A DNA stretch of 64,000 bases from Lucinisca nassula (Eukaryota; Mollusca; Bivalvia; Lucinida; Lucinidae): contig OY757016.1 of the NCBI GenBank assembly GCA_963580285.1, positions 46,453,124 through 46,517,123 on the forward strand, in the 5' to 3' direction. The notes below the pieces were generated by a model that was not told where the DNA came from, made no database searches, and saw nothing but the letters and a program-made list of their open reading frames with translations. The position numbers and the translations under genes are program-made. Position 1 is the stretch's first letter, and each line of letters opens with the position of its first letter. Of this stretch, positions 18,717 to 29,665 are shown one piece after another.

Positions 18717-20454
18717 GGCCGGACTGGTAACCATACGTCATGGTTGATTGATTTAACCTTTTTAGCTTAAAGGCATGGTGCCTAAGCGTGTTGTAATCAG
18801 GCACTCTTTTGGTTTCAGAATCAAAGCACCGAAAGTGTTGGGGGGGATGTAGGTTTGGGTGAAAGCCCTGGACTGATATAAAACTGTTTAACTCTGAATT
18901 TCCAAACAAATAGTGAAGATGTTGATAAGAAGCGCGTCCTGCAGCGTCCGAACTTGGGTCTACACTGTTTGCCAAGCTCACCCTATGATTCCAGGATGAC
19001 CCTCTTCAGTCTTATGGAATACCCTGATCTCACTGCGGCTATTTTCTGCAAGAAAAAGGTTATTCTGAGAAGTCAGTGATAGTCACGTAGACGTTAGCTC
19101 TGAGCCGCTTTTTATTAGTAACTTCTGGTCGAATGCCAAACAATCAACCCAAACATAGCCGGGTGGTTTGTCAGTCTTGGGTGCATGTAAGTGATATATG
19201 TAAAATCTGCACTTGAATAAATTGTTCGATCTGGCAAACAATGTAGACTAAGATCAAACGCCACAGAACACAGTGCTGATCTTGTTCTACATTTTTTGCA
19301 TGAGTTACTAACATCTTAAGTTTAAACGGATCAGTCCAAGTCCTCGTTCATGACCAGCCTGCATTTAGAGACAATCGGCATGAGTGTTGTCAGTGCTTTG
19401 ATTTATTCACTGCCTGGAGTTTCTGGAGTGTACTCTTCCATCACTGAAGTTGGGGTCGTCCATTCTGCTAAATATGGCACCTAGAAATATATCACAGGAC
19501 CTACACTGTTTGGATAGGTATCTGTACCATATTCCAGGGTTGAAAGGGACAGCCTCTCGCAAAGACTGATATACACCTAGTTGTAACTGACCTAGACTTG
19601 ACCTCGAATGTCGGAAAACCCATTAATATTCTGGTCTTCAGCTGACCGGCTGGTCTTTAAGGATTAAATATTGACAGCACTGTTAGAAAACAGTGTAAAA
19701 CCTGAACAGACGTCTGAGCAGACGCCGCATTGATCTCGCATGATGCAGCTGATTCATATGAAATGCTGAATCTATTCTCTGAAAGGTAAGATAAAATCGT
19801 CAAGTCGTCTGCTTCAAAAGTTCGTATTGCGATTATAGGATGTACAATTTTGATAACTGTGCCAAACCGGACTACATTTTGGCGGACTCGTATTTCTTTG
19901 GCGGTCAAAGCCGGAAGAAAGTCGTAAGAAAGCCGGAACTATTTACAACACGCAGGATAGCTAGAAACGACAGATAGAATCTGTCATTAAAAATAAATAC
20001 CAATGATAATCATTCATTTCATCAAATAAACAGATATGCTGAAAAAAGGTTCTAAAAGTGAACAAATCAATTTGGAAATGTCCAACAAAAATTTGATCAC
20101 ACACTTGTCATTATAATAGTAATAAACAGTTAACAAGTAAACAGTCATAAAAAGTTGCAAATAAGGTGCATAACAAAGAAATGTAAAGTGAAAAAAGTAA
20201 AATAAATTAAGATTCATGTGCCCCAAAAAAGCAAATGCATTCCAAAAGATGGTTATAATATGAAATGTTCAATAAATAATTTGATCTCTGCAAACACATT
20301 GTTTCATTGTATATATTTATATATAAAGCGTGTTCAAAAAAGTCTAAATAATTTAAGCAGATAGATCAGCCTCAAAAAACACATTTGCAGATTACCTGCA
20401 CAGACTGACTAAGCGCCTTTGTATTCCAATTCCATGACAGAGTAAATACTTATT
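18717..20454. other. No gene seen; MITE-I fragments
   Basis: MITE-I-like CACTGTTTGCC pairs at about 18930-18980 and 19225-19305. A minus frame at 19657-19908 has no recognisable motif. AT-rich from 19960 on. Confidence 0.4.
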
Positions 20455-20560
20455 TTTCTAAAGTAGCTAGTCTGGCCCAGAAAACATGTACACTCCATAC
20501 TATTCATTGCTGCCAAAGGATAACCCTTTTATAGAACATACTTCACATTGCGATGCTCAG
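20455..20560 (+). repeat. Dispersed repeat Q, copy 1
   Basis: AAGTAGCTAGTCTGGCCCAG, ACACTCCATACT and CTGCCAAAGGATAACCCTTT with ATAGAACATA. Longer copies at 21655-21850 and 26970-27205; a fragment (TTGCTTCCAAAGGATAACCC) also at about 39476. Confidence 0.65.
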
Positions 20561-20806
20561 ATTCATTTTAGATAAAACATAACTATGTACATATCAATGA
20601 GCTTGTTTACAAGCTCAGTGTAATGTGCCAACATGTTTTGCTGAGGTTAACTAAAACAAGACATGAAACGTTGATTTAATAAACATTTCTTAAAGAAAAT
20701 AAACACAGAAAATCAAGCATATTGAAATTCATTTGCAACAGCTCTTCCTTCACTGAGAATTAGCAAAATTGCTACTTAAACATATTTCGTCATGCTATTG
20801 TATTTC
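20561..20806. other. No gene seen
   Basis: AT-rich spacer without recognisable features. Confidence 0.35.
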
Positions 20807-21268
20807 TAGCCCCGCTTTGAAAAAGTGGGGGCTATATTGGATTTGCCTTGTCCATCTGTGATTCCGTAATTCTGTTATTCCGTTAATCATGATAACTGAA
20901 AAACCGTTTGAGGTATTTTCATGAAACTTCACACAAATGTAAAGTAATGAGACGATGTGCACAGCGCATGAATCAGAACTCTGGATTGCCTACTTTTTGA
21001 GTTATTGTCCTTTGAACATTGAAAAATGGCAGTTTTAACCTTGTCCGCTCAATAACGCAAAAACCGTGAGATATTTTCATGAAACTTCACACAAATGTAA
21101 AGCACCATGAGACGATATACAGAGCACATGAACCATAACTCTGGATTGCCTTTTACCATCTTTAATTAGAGACTGAAAGCTGAAAACATTTTTATTTTTT
21201 GCATTTTTCTTTTTCTTTTCTGATAGCGCTATAGCGGGGCTATAGTCAGATCCTCTGACAGTTCTAGT
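20807..21268 (+). mobile_element. HINE/pearl-like element c, complete
   Basis: 5' end TAGCCCCGCTTTGAAAAAGT with GGGGGCTATA forming a hairpin; a short GTCCATCTGTGATTCCGTAA run; two ~160 bp core units (GTATTTTCATGAAACTTCAC, AGTAATGAGACGATGTGCAC, GGATTGCCTACTTTTTGAGT); then AGCGCTATAGCGGGGCTATA, hairpin GTCAGATCCTCTGAC and the end AGTTCTAG. Parts of the same family at 52590-53120 and 58838-58880. Confidence 0.8.
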
Positions 21269-21411
21269 TTCATCAGTCATCTTTCGACTAAAGCATAACA
21301 ATAAGCTTGAAAGATTCCTCCCTACAGTGGGAATCAAAAGTGTGCCTCTCAAACAATTTGTTACGCAAATATTGTAATACATGTATCTAACTAATTATCA
21401 ATGTCCTTTTT

Positions 21412-21640
21412 ATGCCCACAGAATCAAAGATTCGGGGGCATATTGTTTTTGGTCTGTCCGTCTGTCCATCCATCTGTTTATTTGTCTGTCTCCAAAAACC
21501 ATAGCATTGGGTATAACGTTTGAATGGTAAGTGATAGGGCTTTGATATGATATTTCACATGTGCATTCCTTGCCACAAGACCTTTCCAGTTGTACCATAA
21601 TTTTTATCTCTTGGCCTTGATTAGTGATACATCATAGTGT
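21412..21640 (+). mobile_element. HINE/pearl-like element d, 3'-truncated
   Basis: 5' end ATGCCCACAGAATCAAAGAT TCGGGGGCATAT hairpin followed by GTCTGTCCGTCTGTCCATCC and one partial core (GGGTATAACGTTTGAATGGT, CTTTGATATGATATTTCACA). No 3' hairpin found. Confidence 0.7.
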
Positions 21641-21654
21641 AGTTTATATTTTCT

Positions 21655-21850
21655 TGTCCTTTGGGATCATTGGTTCCACGGTGGAATTTTGAAAATATTT
21701 TGAGGGTCACTGATGAGGTCTAATTGGCCAAAACTAGCTAGTCTGGCCCAGAACACACACATACACTCCATATTTTCCAGTTTTGCTGTGTATTCCTTGC
21801 TTCCAAAGGATAACACTTTTATAGAACATATTTAATATTTCACATGCGCT
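21655..21850 (+). repeat. Dispersed repeat Q, copy 2
   Basis: GTGGAATTTTGAAAATATTT, GAGGGTCACTGATGAGGTCT, AAACTAGCTAGTCTGGCCCA and CTTGCTTCCAAAGGATAACA. Nature unknown; no termini seen. Confidence 0.65.
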
Positions 21851-22480
21851 GTCCAGGGCATCAGTGTTTCACAAACACATCTTGTTCCGTTTGTTCTTGT
21901 CCTTTGGTTTATATCACATTTTTTTCTGTCTGTGGTGCAATAATTTCTGTCTTACCATCTCTTGATGTCAGCACTCTGCTGTGCGTCGGTACAAAGTCCC
22001 TAAAGCTCTTTTACAGTCTTTGTCTCTGGGCATTTGATTTCGAAACCAACTCTATCCATCTTTGTCGACTGAAACTGTTGATATGTGTCTGCAAGTCGAA
22101 ACTCACTTGTTCCCTGCAAAGCTATGTGTATGCCGCTGCACTGTCCACTTGGCTTGAAACTGATTCCAATAAAGTTTTAGATTTCCAGTCCACAGCCAGA
22201 TTCAAAACATGGTTTATGGACTCACAGTTATTGTTTTTCCAGTCTTCACATATCATGTTGCTTCTTACCAGTTCATTTACCTTCGTCCTAAGCTGTTCTT
22301 TCAATTTCTTCTGGAAATGTGACTAAAAACTGGCCGTCACACCGTTGCAATACTCATCAAAGTCCATACACTTTTGATCAAAGCATATCAAATCGTCAGC
22401 ATTGATGATGCCAAGGCTCACCAAATATTATGCCCATGATTCTGTCAATTTCCCTCTTGTTAATTGCATCATTTAGGAGT
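21845..22480 (-). pseudogene. MULE-like or other DNA transposase, C-terminal relic
   Basis: On the minus strand and across stops and shifts: KLLNDAINKREIDRIMGIIF, INADDLICFDQKCMDFDEYC, VNELVRSNMICEDWKNNNCE, SINHVLNLAVDWKSKTLLES and then FRDFVPTHSRVLTSRDGKTE IIAP. The W-x-NNNCESINHVL and DGKTxxIAP stretches resemble the C-terminal part of transposase-like proteins common in invertebrates, which I place tentatively near MULE elements. Several stops (for example TAG after TASF) make it dead. Family assignment is uncertain. Confidence 0.4.
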
Positions 22481-22592
22481 TTTAATTTGCAAATGATGGA
22501 GGTGGTGGGTGGAAAGAGTTTGGGTCACCTCCGGAAAAGCTGTTGTTATCGCATTAACCATGGCTTGTTCGTCTTCTGATGCTAACTGTTTA

Positions 22593-23790
22593 TCTCCCGA
22601 CTGAATAGGTTTGGGGGATATAGCGATCAGCCTGGCGCCCGTACGTCTGTCCGTCCATCCGGTTGTCCATCCGTCCATAGATGCAACCTTGTTATGGCCA
22701 TTACTCCAATACCCTTTAAGATTCATTGATGGTTCTTGGCACAATTGTTCACAAAGCTGAGACCCCGTGTCATGTGCAAGAACTAGAACTCTGGCTGCCT
22801 TAGTTTTTGAGTTATGTCCCCTTTTAATCATCTAGAATGACTACCTTGTGAAGGCCATAACTCCAATGCCCTTTGAGATATATTGATGGCACCTGGCACA
22901 ATTGTTCACAAGGCTGAGATGGCATGTCATGCACAAGGACCACAACTCTGGCTGTCATGGATTTTGAGTTATCTCCCCTTCCAATAAAATAGAGTGACTA
23001 TCTTATGATGGCCATATCTCCAATAACCTTTGAGATATATTGATGGTACCTGGCACAGTTGTTCACAAGGCTGAGGTGGCGTGTCATGCGCAAGAACCAC
23101 AACTCTGGGTGCAAAGGTTTTTTTAGTTATCTCCCCCTTCCAGTGAAATAGAATCATAACTTTGTGATGGCGATATCTCCAATATTCTTTGAGATATATT
23201 GATGGTGCTTGGTACAGGTGTACATGACGTTAAGCAGGCGTGTCGTGTACAAAAACCACGAGTCTGGGTGCCCTTTTTTTAAATTATCTCCCCTGACAAT
23301 ATAACCTTGTGATGGCCATAACTCCAATACACTTTATGATATATTGCTGGTACTTGGCACAATTGTGGACAAGGTGGAGACGGCGTGTTGTGCCTAAGAA
23401 CTACAACTCTGGGTGCTAGGGTATTTGAGTTTGCTCCCCTTCCAATATAATCGTATGTCCACCTTATGATCAAACTCCAATACCCTTTGAGATATATTGA
23501 AGGAACTTGGCACAATTGAATACAAGGTATAGAAGGCATGTCATGTGCAATAATCACAACTCTTGGTGCTGTGGTATTTGAATTATTTCCCCTTTCAATA
23601 TAACAGTACGACCACCTGTGATCACCATATCTCGAATACCTTTGAGACATATTGAATGTACTTGGTACAGGTATACATGAGGTTAAGCAGGCGTGTCATG
23701 CATAAGAACCACAATTCTGAGCGCGTTGGTTTAAGAGTTATCTCCCCTGACAGTATAATCTTGTAATGGCTATTACTCCAAACATACTAC
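22593..23790 (+). mobile_element. HINE/pearl-like element e with ~8 core repeats
   Basis: 5' hairpin TCTCCCGACTGAATAGGTTT GGGGGATA, then CGTCTGTCCGTCCATCCGG. Cores of ~145 bp repeat ACCTTGTGATGGCCATAACT, CCTTTGAGATATATTGATGG, TTGGCACAATTGTTCACAAG, GTGTCATGCGCAAGAACCAC, ACAACTCTGGGTGC and GAGTTATCTCCCCTT. Another member at 61240-61610 and 62578-62690. The 3' end is not clear. Confidence 0.8.
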
Positions 23791-23931
23791 GGGGCTGTGG
23801 TTCTTTGGACTCTTTTGGAATACGAGGACGATTATTATGTATAGGAAAAAACAAATTTGACACTATGAGCATACTCTACGCCAACTTGTTTATTAAGATA
23901 ATTCCTTAATTCTCATCTGAGCTCAGCCAAA
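23791..23931. other. Spacer, no gene seen
   Basis: Short stretch between element e and the gag-like relic; nothing recognised. Confidence 0.35.
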
Positions 23932-24445
23932 TTAATAGGGGACCTTTCTTAACTCAAGACTGAAGAAGTATTTGTTACTACTTTGGAATGTCCTTCCACG
24001 TGTTGTATGGCCCCCGGGAAATCCATGTATGGCTCTTTTGTGAAGGCCACGAAAAGGTGGACCCTGTGGCTTTCCAACATTACATCTCACCATTCCATGA
24101 TAGGTACTACCACATGGATCACATGCATGTCCGAAATTACACTTATAAAATGTACATGAACCTTTGTTGAAATATCTGCATGTCTTAGAATAAGCGGAAT
24201 AAGAGCTTGACAAATTTGGCAGACTGAATATGTTTCTGTAAGCAGCAGCCAGCATAATCAAAGCCATACATATATGTCTCTATGATCCCTGTCAGAAACA
24301 TTAATACCTTGTCCCATTCTGAACTGTTCATCATATTCTCTCCCAGCAACTGGCGGAAATTTAGATGCAGCATGTCGTCAAATTGACATGTATTTGAACA
24401 ACTCCCCGACCTTAACGGGATATTGGATCGAATAAATGCTTGCAA
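23932..24445 (-). pseudogene. Retroelement gag-like relic with zinc-knuckle-like motif
   Basis: Minus strand, two overlapping frames. The first (24445 to 24185) reads CQFDDMLHLNFRQLLGENMM and SSEWDKVLMFLTGIIETYMY. The second (24267 to 23932) reads YSKTCRYFNKGSCTFYKCNF then GHACDPCGSTYHGMVRCN, a dense Cys/His motif like those in gag-type proteins of invertebrate retroelements. The frame change lies near 24185-24267, so the gene is broken. No reverse transcriptase follows. A possibly related relic is at 32136-32669. Could be another zinc-binding protein. Confidence 0.35.
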
Positions 24446-24996
24446 AGGTCAGAAATACATCACTCCAGAGCTCAATATCTTTGACTTTTGCGGCTTTGCT
24501 TCAGTATTTCTCTCTGGAGACACATGTAACATCCTAGCAAAGCGATATTAAAGTGTATGTCACCAAATTTGAACTTTCAAAGGGTAGGGAATATGTTTTG
24601 ATATACCATAACTCGAAATTTAATCATATCTGGTGACATTTCGTCCCCAATTTTCCTTCCAAAGGACATCTATATGTCTACAAGATCAGTTGAAGGGTCC
24701 TTTAATATTTGTTAATATCAAAACTATTTTCATTAAATGGTGGAATAATATTACTGTGTGCTCCTTGATTAGGATTTTACATCCACAGAGAGAGTAATTC
24801 TCACCTCTGCAGCATGTGATTTTTACGTTTCTGTTTTCTTCTTTCGTCCTGACGCATTATTTGGTCCAACCTGCTCTGCATTTGGAGGATTTTCCTTCCT
24901 TTGTTTTTGGAGGCATCTTTTAACTCAAAACTGTCTACTGATGTGCAAAAATTGCAGCTAATTGCTGATTAAATCAGATGGTTCTGGAATTTTTAG
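24446..24996. other. No gene seen
   Basis: No repeat family or frame recognised. Confidence 0.35.
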
Positions 24997-25386
24997 CCCA
25001 CCTGGGCCGAAGGCTCCAGGGGAGCTTATAGTATAGTGGGTCCTCCGTCGTCCGTCCGTCCACACTTTTGAGCAGCTATATCTCTGCAGCCTGCAGGCTG
25101 AACTCAATCATTTCTCATCTGTAGCATGCCTCTGGTGGGGCATTGATGACATAAACTTTTTTCGAAATCGCACGAAACTTTGATTGCAATGGCAACCACA
25201 AAGTCCCATAGACTTACAATGGGAAAATGCTTGTCATCACCGTTGGCGCCTTCAGTTTTGATCGGATCTTTCTGAAACTTATATGTAAGGTGGCTGGGGA
25301 TAAAATCTCGGATGAGTTCGAAAACCTGCCAAGTTGGCCCATTTATCATAGAGTTACGTCCCTTTGATTGCTGAAAATGCCAATTT
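24997..25386 (+). mobile_element. HINE/pearl-like element f, copy 1, 3'-truncated
   Basis: 5' end AGCCCACCTGGGCCGAAGGC TCCAGGGGAGCTTATAG, then CCGTCGTCCGTCCGTCC and core GTAGCATGCCTCTGGTGGGG, GATTGCAATGGCAACCACAA and GTTTTGATCGGATCTTTCTG. It is cut at 25387 by element g. The stretch GACATAAACTTTTTTCGAAA is the unoccupied version of the site where element k sits in copy 2 (53404). Confidence 0.8.
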
Positions 25387-25812
25387 TTAGCTCACCGGAG
25401 CCAAAGGCTCCACGTGAGCTTATATGATAGGCAGTTGTCCGTCGTCGTAGTCGTCGTCGTCTACGTCAACACTTTCAAAAGACATCTCCTCTGAAGCCAC
25501 TGGGCCGATTCAGCCCAAATTTCATCTGAAGCATCCATGGGCTGGGGGATTGTAAGTTTGTGTTTTTAATGAAAATCGGCTCATTAGTTTGGTTGCTATG
25601 GGAACGTAGAGTCTCCATAGACTTTTAATGGGGAAAATAGAAAAATGGCATTTACTGCCAAACCTTTGCAGATATTTTGACAAAACTTTTATAGAAATAT
25701 TCCTTGAGTGCACTTCTTTTAGCCACATGCTTTTATGCCAACCAGGGGGTCTCCCAGGGTGTGCCGGGGCCATGTCCCATCCCCTCCAGTGCAAAAAAGA
25801 CACATTATCTTC
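25387..25812 (+). mobile_element. HINE/pearl-like element g, copy 1, 3'-truncated
   Basis: AGCTCACCGGAGCCAAAGGC TCCACGTGAGCTTATA hairpin, CCGTCGTCGTAGTCGTCGTC run, then CTGAAGCCACTGGGCCGATT and GGGGATTGTAAGTTTGTGTT TTTAATGAAAATCGG. That last stretch is the empty site for element h in copy 2 (38396). Confidence 0.8.
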
Positions 25813-25825
25813 AAATGGTGGTGCT

Positions 25826-26049
25826 AACAATTTTCACTGACATTTAATTCAAATACCTCAACTGCTACAATTTAATAAAGTGAACATACACTAAAAATGC
25901 CTTTCCATAATTGATGTCTCTCACTCCCTCCTGTCGCTTATAAGAGAAAAAATATCAATACATACAAGAAAACATATTCAGCTACTTGAGTCCATTACAA
26001 AACTACACACATATATCAGTTATCAATAAGTTCGCTAGCATATATATTT
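25826..26049 (-). repeat. Diverged copy of 15080-15230, part 1
   Basis: AATTTTCACTGACATTTAAT and CAAATACCTCAACTGCTACA correspond to GTTTTCACCGACATTTAACT and GTACCTCCACTGATACAATT at about 15140. The rest of the copy lies at 26780-26940, beyond HINE-b and other sequence. Confidence 0.5.
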
Positions 26050-26528
26050 ATACCCCCGCAAACGAAGTTTGAAGGGGGTATATAGGAGTCAGCTTGTCGT
26101 CTGTCGTCTGTCGTCGGTGTCTGTCTTCGGTCCGTTACAAAAAACTTTAACATTGCTCATAACTTCCTTATTCTTTGACCGATTTCTTTAATATTCACAC
26201 ACCACACACCTTGCCACTAGTACTTAAGATTGATATACACAAACCTGACCTTGACCTTTACGTTGACCTTCTTCAAGGTCAAATTACTTGTAAAAATTTG
26301 TCGTCAGTCCGTTATAAAAAACTTTAACATTGCTCATAACTTCCTTATTCTTTGACCGATTTCTTTAATATTCACACACCACACACCTTGCCACTAGTAC
26401 TTAAGATTGATATACACAAACCTGACCTTGACCTTTATGTTGACCTTCCTCAAGGTCAAATACTTGTAAAAATTTGTCGGACAACGCATGCGGGGGTATA
26501 ATTGGCGCCCGTTAGGCGGCAGCTCTAG
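26050..26528 (+). mobile_element. HINE/pearl-like element b, complete
   Basis: 5' hairpin ATACCCCCGCAAACGAAGTT TGAAGGGGGTATATAG, repeated GTCTGTCGTC, two ~170 bp cores (CTTTAACATTGCTCATAACT, TTCTTTGACCGATTTCTTTA, CTTGCCACTAGTACTTAAGA, CCTGACCTTGACCTTT), then GCGGGGGTATA, hairpin TGGCGCCCGTTAGGCGGCA and the end GCTCTAG. The two cores are almost identical. Confidence 0.85.
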
Positions 26529-26969
26529 TGTCTTTTGGTGCTTCACACGTCAGTTGCTGGATAACAGTTTCAGACTGCAGTGTTGGGCATCTATTTCTAT
26601 TATTTTTTAATCCCATCACTTCCATAAATTATTATTATTACTCCTCTTATGTCAGCTTCTCTGTATCCATTCTTGCGGGGATCCTCACTTCACCAGGCAA
26701 TAGCCCGATGGCTGTTCAATCGTTGGCCATCTCGGTGAGGTTTAAGATAATACGTCTGTACAAATAAAAGATAACCAAAATGCCAATATTTCACTACCCT
26801 GTAATGGCAGGTCCAATACATTAGCATAATAAATTAATTCACAGAGTGATGAATCATACCAACCCTATTACGGTGACAGCTCCATTATTGAAAAAATTGA
26901 GGTGACAAGAAATTAATTGTCCCCGTTAATTCATTCAGGCAAAGATGTTTGAATATTTGTTTTCTCTAT
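26529..26969 (-). repeat. Diverged copy of the 15.1-15.3 kb segment, part 2
   Basis: CAATATTTCACTACCCTGTA and TCCAATACATTAGCATAATA match the 15085-15210 region. At 26857-26915 the minus strand reads CHLNFFNNGAVTVIGLV and stop TGA, corresponding to the possible exon at 15217. The upstream acceptor is lost, so this is a pseudogene copy if the other is a gene. Confidence 0.45.
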
Positions 26970-27205
26970 GGCTCATGATGGAGTAGGATCATTGATTCCA
27001 TTGTGGAATTTTGAAAATATCTGAGGGTCACTGATGAGGCCTTCGATTCCATTGTGGAATTTTGAAAATATCTGAGGGTCACTGATGAGGCCTAATTGGC
27101 CGAAACTAGCTAGTCTGTCCCAAAAACATATGCACTCCATATTTTCAGTTCTGTGGTGTATTCCTTGCTTCCAAAGGATAACCCTTTTATAGAACATATT
27201 TACAA
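26970..27205 (+). repeat. Dispersed repeat Q, copy 3, with 54-bp internal duplication
   Basis: The block GATTCCATTGTGGAATTTTG to CACTGATGAGGCC is present twice in tandem (about 26993-27046 and 27047-27098), then CTAATTGGCCGAAACTAGCT as in copy 2. Confidence 0.7.
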
Positions 27206-27780
27206 CCCATGGAGAAATCCATTAATCTCTAAAAGGTGTCAAGTGTTGTTCTGTCAGCATAGGTGAAAGCACTGCACTACATCCCTGCCAATACCAAGCA
27301 GTGATCTTAGATTTTTACCAAAGAACATGAACTGATTAAATACATTTGATACTCCCCTGTGTCAAAGGACTCTGCATGTTATACTCACTAACTAACATAC
27401 AATACAAGCTAATCAGTACAGAGTATCCACGTGACAAAACCAGGCGCATAAACAATACAAGCTTGTCTACACAAAGTAACCACTTGTCAATACCATACGC
27501 ATTATTTGAGGATGCGGATGTAACTAAAACTACTTACAAAGATACAAATATTTTATTTTGACTAGAAAATGTTGGCATGAGATATATGATAAACAAGCAT
27601 ATGACATATTCAGTAGACAACTAAAACATGTAGGTTTTGGGTATAATAAACGCTGATTTGGATTCAAGAAGCCAAGCTGGACATCCTGATGATATTTTCA
27701 TTTGCAATAATTATTCGTATAAGGCTCCTGTAACAAATTCTGGGTACCAGGTAAAATTAACCACCTTTTCCTTGTATCAG
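27206..27780. other. No gene seen
   Basis: AT-rich, frames short and unremarkable. Confidence 0.35.
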
Positions 27781-27792
27781 CCTTCCCTCTAA

Positions 27793-28096
27793 TTTTGTTT
27801 TGTTTGTTTGATTTGAGGTATAACGTCCCCGTCAACACTCTAAAGGTCATTTTGGAGACGTTGCTTCCAATTTTGTGGGACTTCTTTGAGATGAAATGAC
27901 ATCTCAAGCCCTGCCGCCCAATGAAACCAATAGGGTTTATAAGCATGGACGGTCCGACTCGTGTGCACTCCTTTGCCTGGACACGCTTAGATCCTCTAAG
28001 CGGTTTACCAGTACTCATGTGCAGGTCGGATTCAGCTCTGCGTGGAAGCATCATGCAGCCCATATATTTCTTCAAGCCCCGGTAGGCGGGGGCCGA
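27793..28096 (-). mobile_element. SINE-C copy 4, complete
   Basis: Reverse copy with intact block order from TTTGTTTGATTTGAGGTATA to CCCCGGTAGGCGGGGGCCG. Target duplication CCTTCCCTCTAA at 27781-27792 and 28097-28108. Confidence 0.9.
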
Positions 28097-28108
28097 CCTT
28101 CCCTCTAA

Positions 28109-28546
28109 CAAGCATCTATTTAGTTTGGACCAGATGCCCCATTTAAACTTATGTTCGGCTTGGAGCTTGCAATAACTTTAACCGTAATTCAGAGCACTAT
28201 TCCATGAATATTATTATTCCGGAAACCATAAAGTCTTTGTAGTATATGTCAAATAGTATTCTATTTCTTATGGCAGCTGGCCGGTGCTCAGAAGATGGTT
28301 GAATAAATGCATATTTGCTGCTCCCCAATCTTCGATGAATATGCCCAGACATGGATGTTTGGATTTCAGCACAAACGTTTCAGCATCTTTAGGCCCCGAT
28401 TTTATTATGACTCTTTGCATCTGTTCTGGCGTCGTTTACATTGTTCGGGAATATATTGAGTGATATGGACAGCTGTGATGACTGAGCCCTACGCCTTAGC
28501 ATAGTCCTCGGTTCCAGTTTACTATACATCATTATATCCGGCGGCG
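28109..28546. other. No gene seen; possible promoter region of 28548
   Basis: No recognised repeat. The last part becomes GC-richer (TATCCGGCGGCGAG) just before an ATG at 28548. Confidence 0.3.
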
Positions 28547-28547
28547 A

Positions 28548-28604
28548 GATGGCAGCACCAAGATTTTCTGGGGCCTTCAAGATCATTAAGCAAAGTCCTG
28601 CCCA
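28548..28604 (+). pseudogene. Possible 5' coding exon interrupted by a SINE (speculative)
   Basis: GGCGGCGAGATGG gives a good start context, and the frame reads MAAPRFSGAFKIIKQSPA. If the SINE-G at 28605-28820 and one duplication are ignored, the frame continues as HFSYPKFPFNIPGVAFPVLG at 28831 onward with no stop for ~45 more codons. With the SINE in place the frame would be destroyed. Product not recognised; the open frame may be chance. Confidence 0.22.
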
Positions 28605-28820
28605 CGGACCTTGTGGTTAACAGCGCTGACTATTGATCATTAGGTCTCTCACCGCTGTGGTTCGAGCGTCACTCGGATCAGATGTGAGAGGCCAAGTTCT
28701 GCACCGGAAGGTCGGGTGGTTTTTCTCCGGGTACTCCGCCCACCTCTGATTAACGATCGCCTCGATGAGTGAAATAATCTTGAAAGGTCCGTTAAACCAA
28801 AACCAAAAAAAAAAAAAAAC
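28605..28820 (+). mobile_element. SINE-G copy 2, complete 3' end
   Basis: TTAGGTCTCTCACCGCTGTG, GGTTCGAGCG B-box-like, AGTTCTGCACCGGAAGGTCG, GATTAACGATCGCCTCGATG, ATAATCTTGAAAGGTCCGTT AAACC and an A tail. Target duplication GTCCTGCCCA at 28595-28604 and 28821-28830. Confidence 0.88.
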
Positions 28821-28830
28821 GTCCTGCCCA

Positions 28831-29284
28831 TTTTAGTTATCCCAAATTTCCGTTCAACATTCCTGGAGTAGCATTTCCCGTCCTAGGCAGATTGTCATCC
28901 ATTGTAGTGGCTGTCGACTCGGTTTTCCACTTAGTCATTCAATACAGTGTTTGTCACCCCTTAAAGACACATTTTTCGATTACATAACATCCTAATGACC
29001 GTTTATTAAAGAATCCAGCATTGAGATAAAATACACTTAGGGTATTCAGGCTGTCATACAGGTAGGGGACCAAGAGAGGGTAATAAATTACCTAGGGACA
29101 TGACTTTGACAAATGACATCTATTCATTTACACCTAGGTCCTTATTTTGATTTGCATGGAAGAAACAACAGCACTTTTTTCCGATTTTACATTTAGTAGC
29201 CATTATTTATAATCATTACAGAAAATGCCAATCTTAATATATTGGTAAATTTTTTCCACCAAAAATGATTTTTTTTTTTTTCAG
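28831..29284. other. No gene seen
   Basis: Continuation of the possible frame described at 28548 (to about 28965), then AT-rich DNA. Confidence 0.3.
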
Positions 29285-29665
29285 ATAAAATCCTGTTAAC
29301 TTTATTATTTCTGCTCTAAACATATATTGTGGGTACTCATTAGAACCGCCTCGGCAAAGCGGTTCAGACGAGTACCCACAATTTGTTTTTACAGTGTGAC
29401 TGCTCGTTAGAACTGCTTCCATGAGGCGGTTCTAACGAGGAAACACAATATATGTTTTTGAGGAAAAAGGAACATCCCCTAAACCTCACTTTCTATAGAG
29501 AAAATGGGGGTTTAAGGGGGTATACATTATTTTCCTTATTTCTGCTCCAAGTCATAGGTTGCGGGTGCTCGTAAGAATCGTCTCATTGAGTCATAGGTTG
29601 TGGGTACTCGTTTGAACCGCCTCAATGACAAACAACCTATTTTGCAAAATAAATAAGAAAAATAA
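29285..29665. mobile_element. Foldback element J, copy 4, tandem hairpins
   Basis: Two or three hairpins in a row: ATATATTGTGGGTACTCATT AGAACCGCCTC at 29320, an inverted arm at 29360, GCGGTTCTAACGAGGAAACA at 29425, and GTGGGTACTCGTTTGAACCG at 29598. The T-rich/CCCC blocks TAAACCTCACTTTCTATAGA and GGGGGTTTAAGGGGGTATAC lie between. Confidence 0.7.

Noticed and set aside
22122..22304. Independent 60-codon minus gene
   Set aside because: It is a fragment of a longer broken transposase-like relic at 21845-22480.
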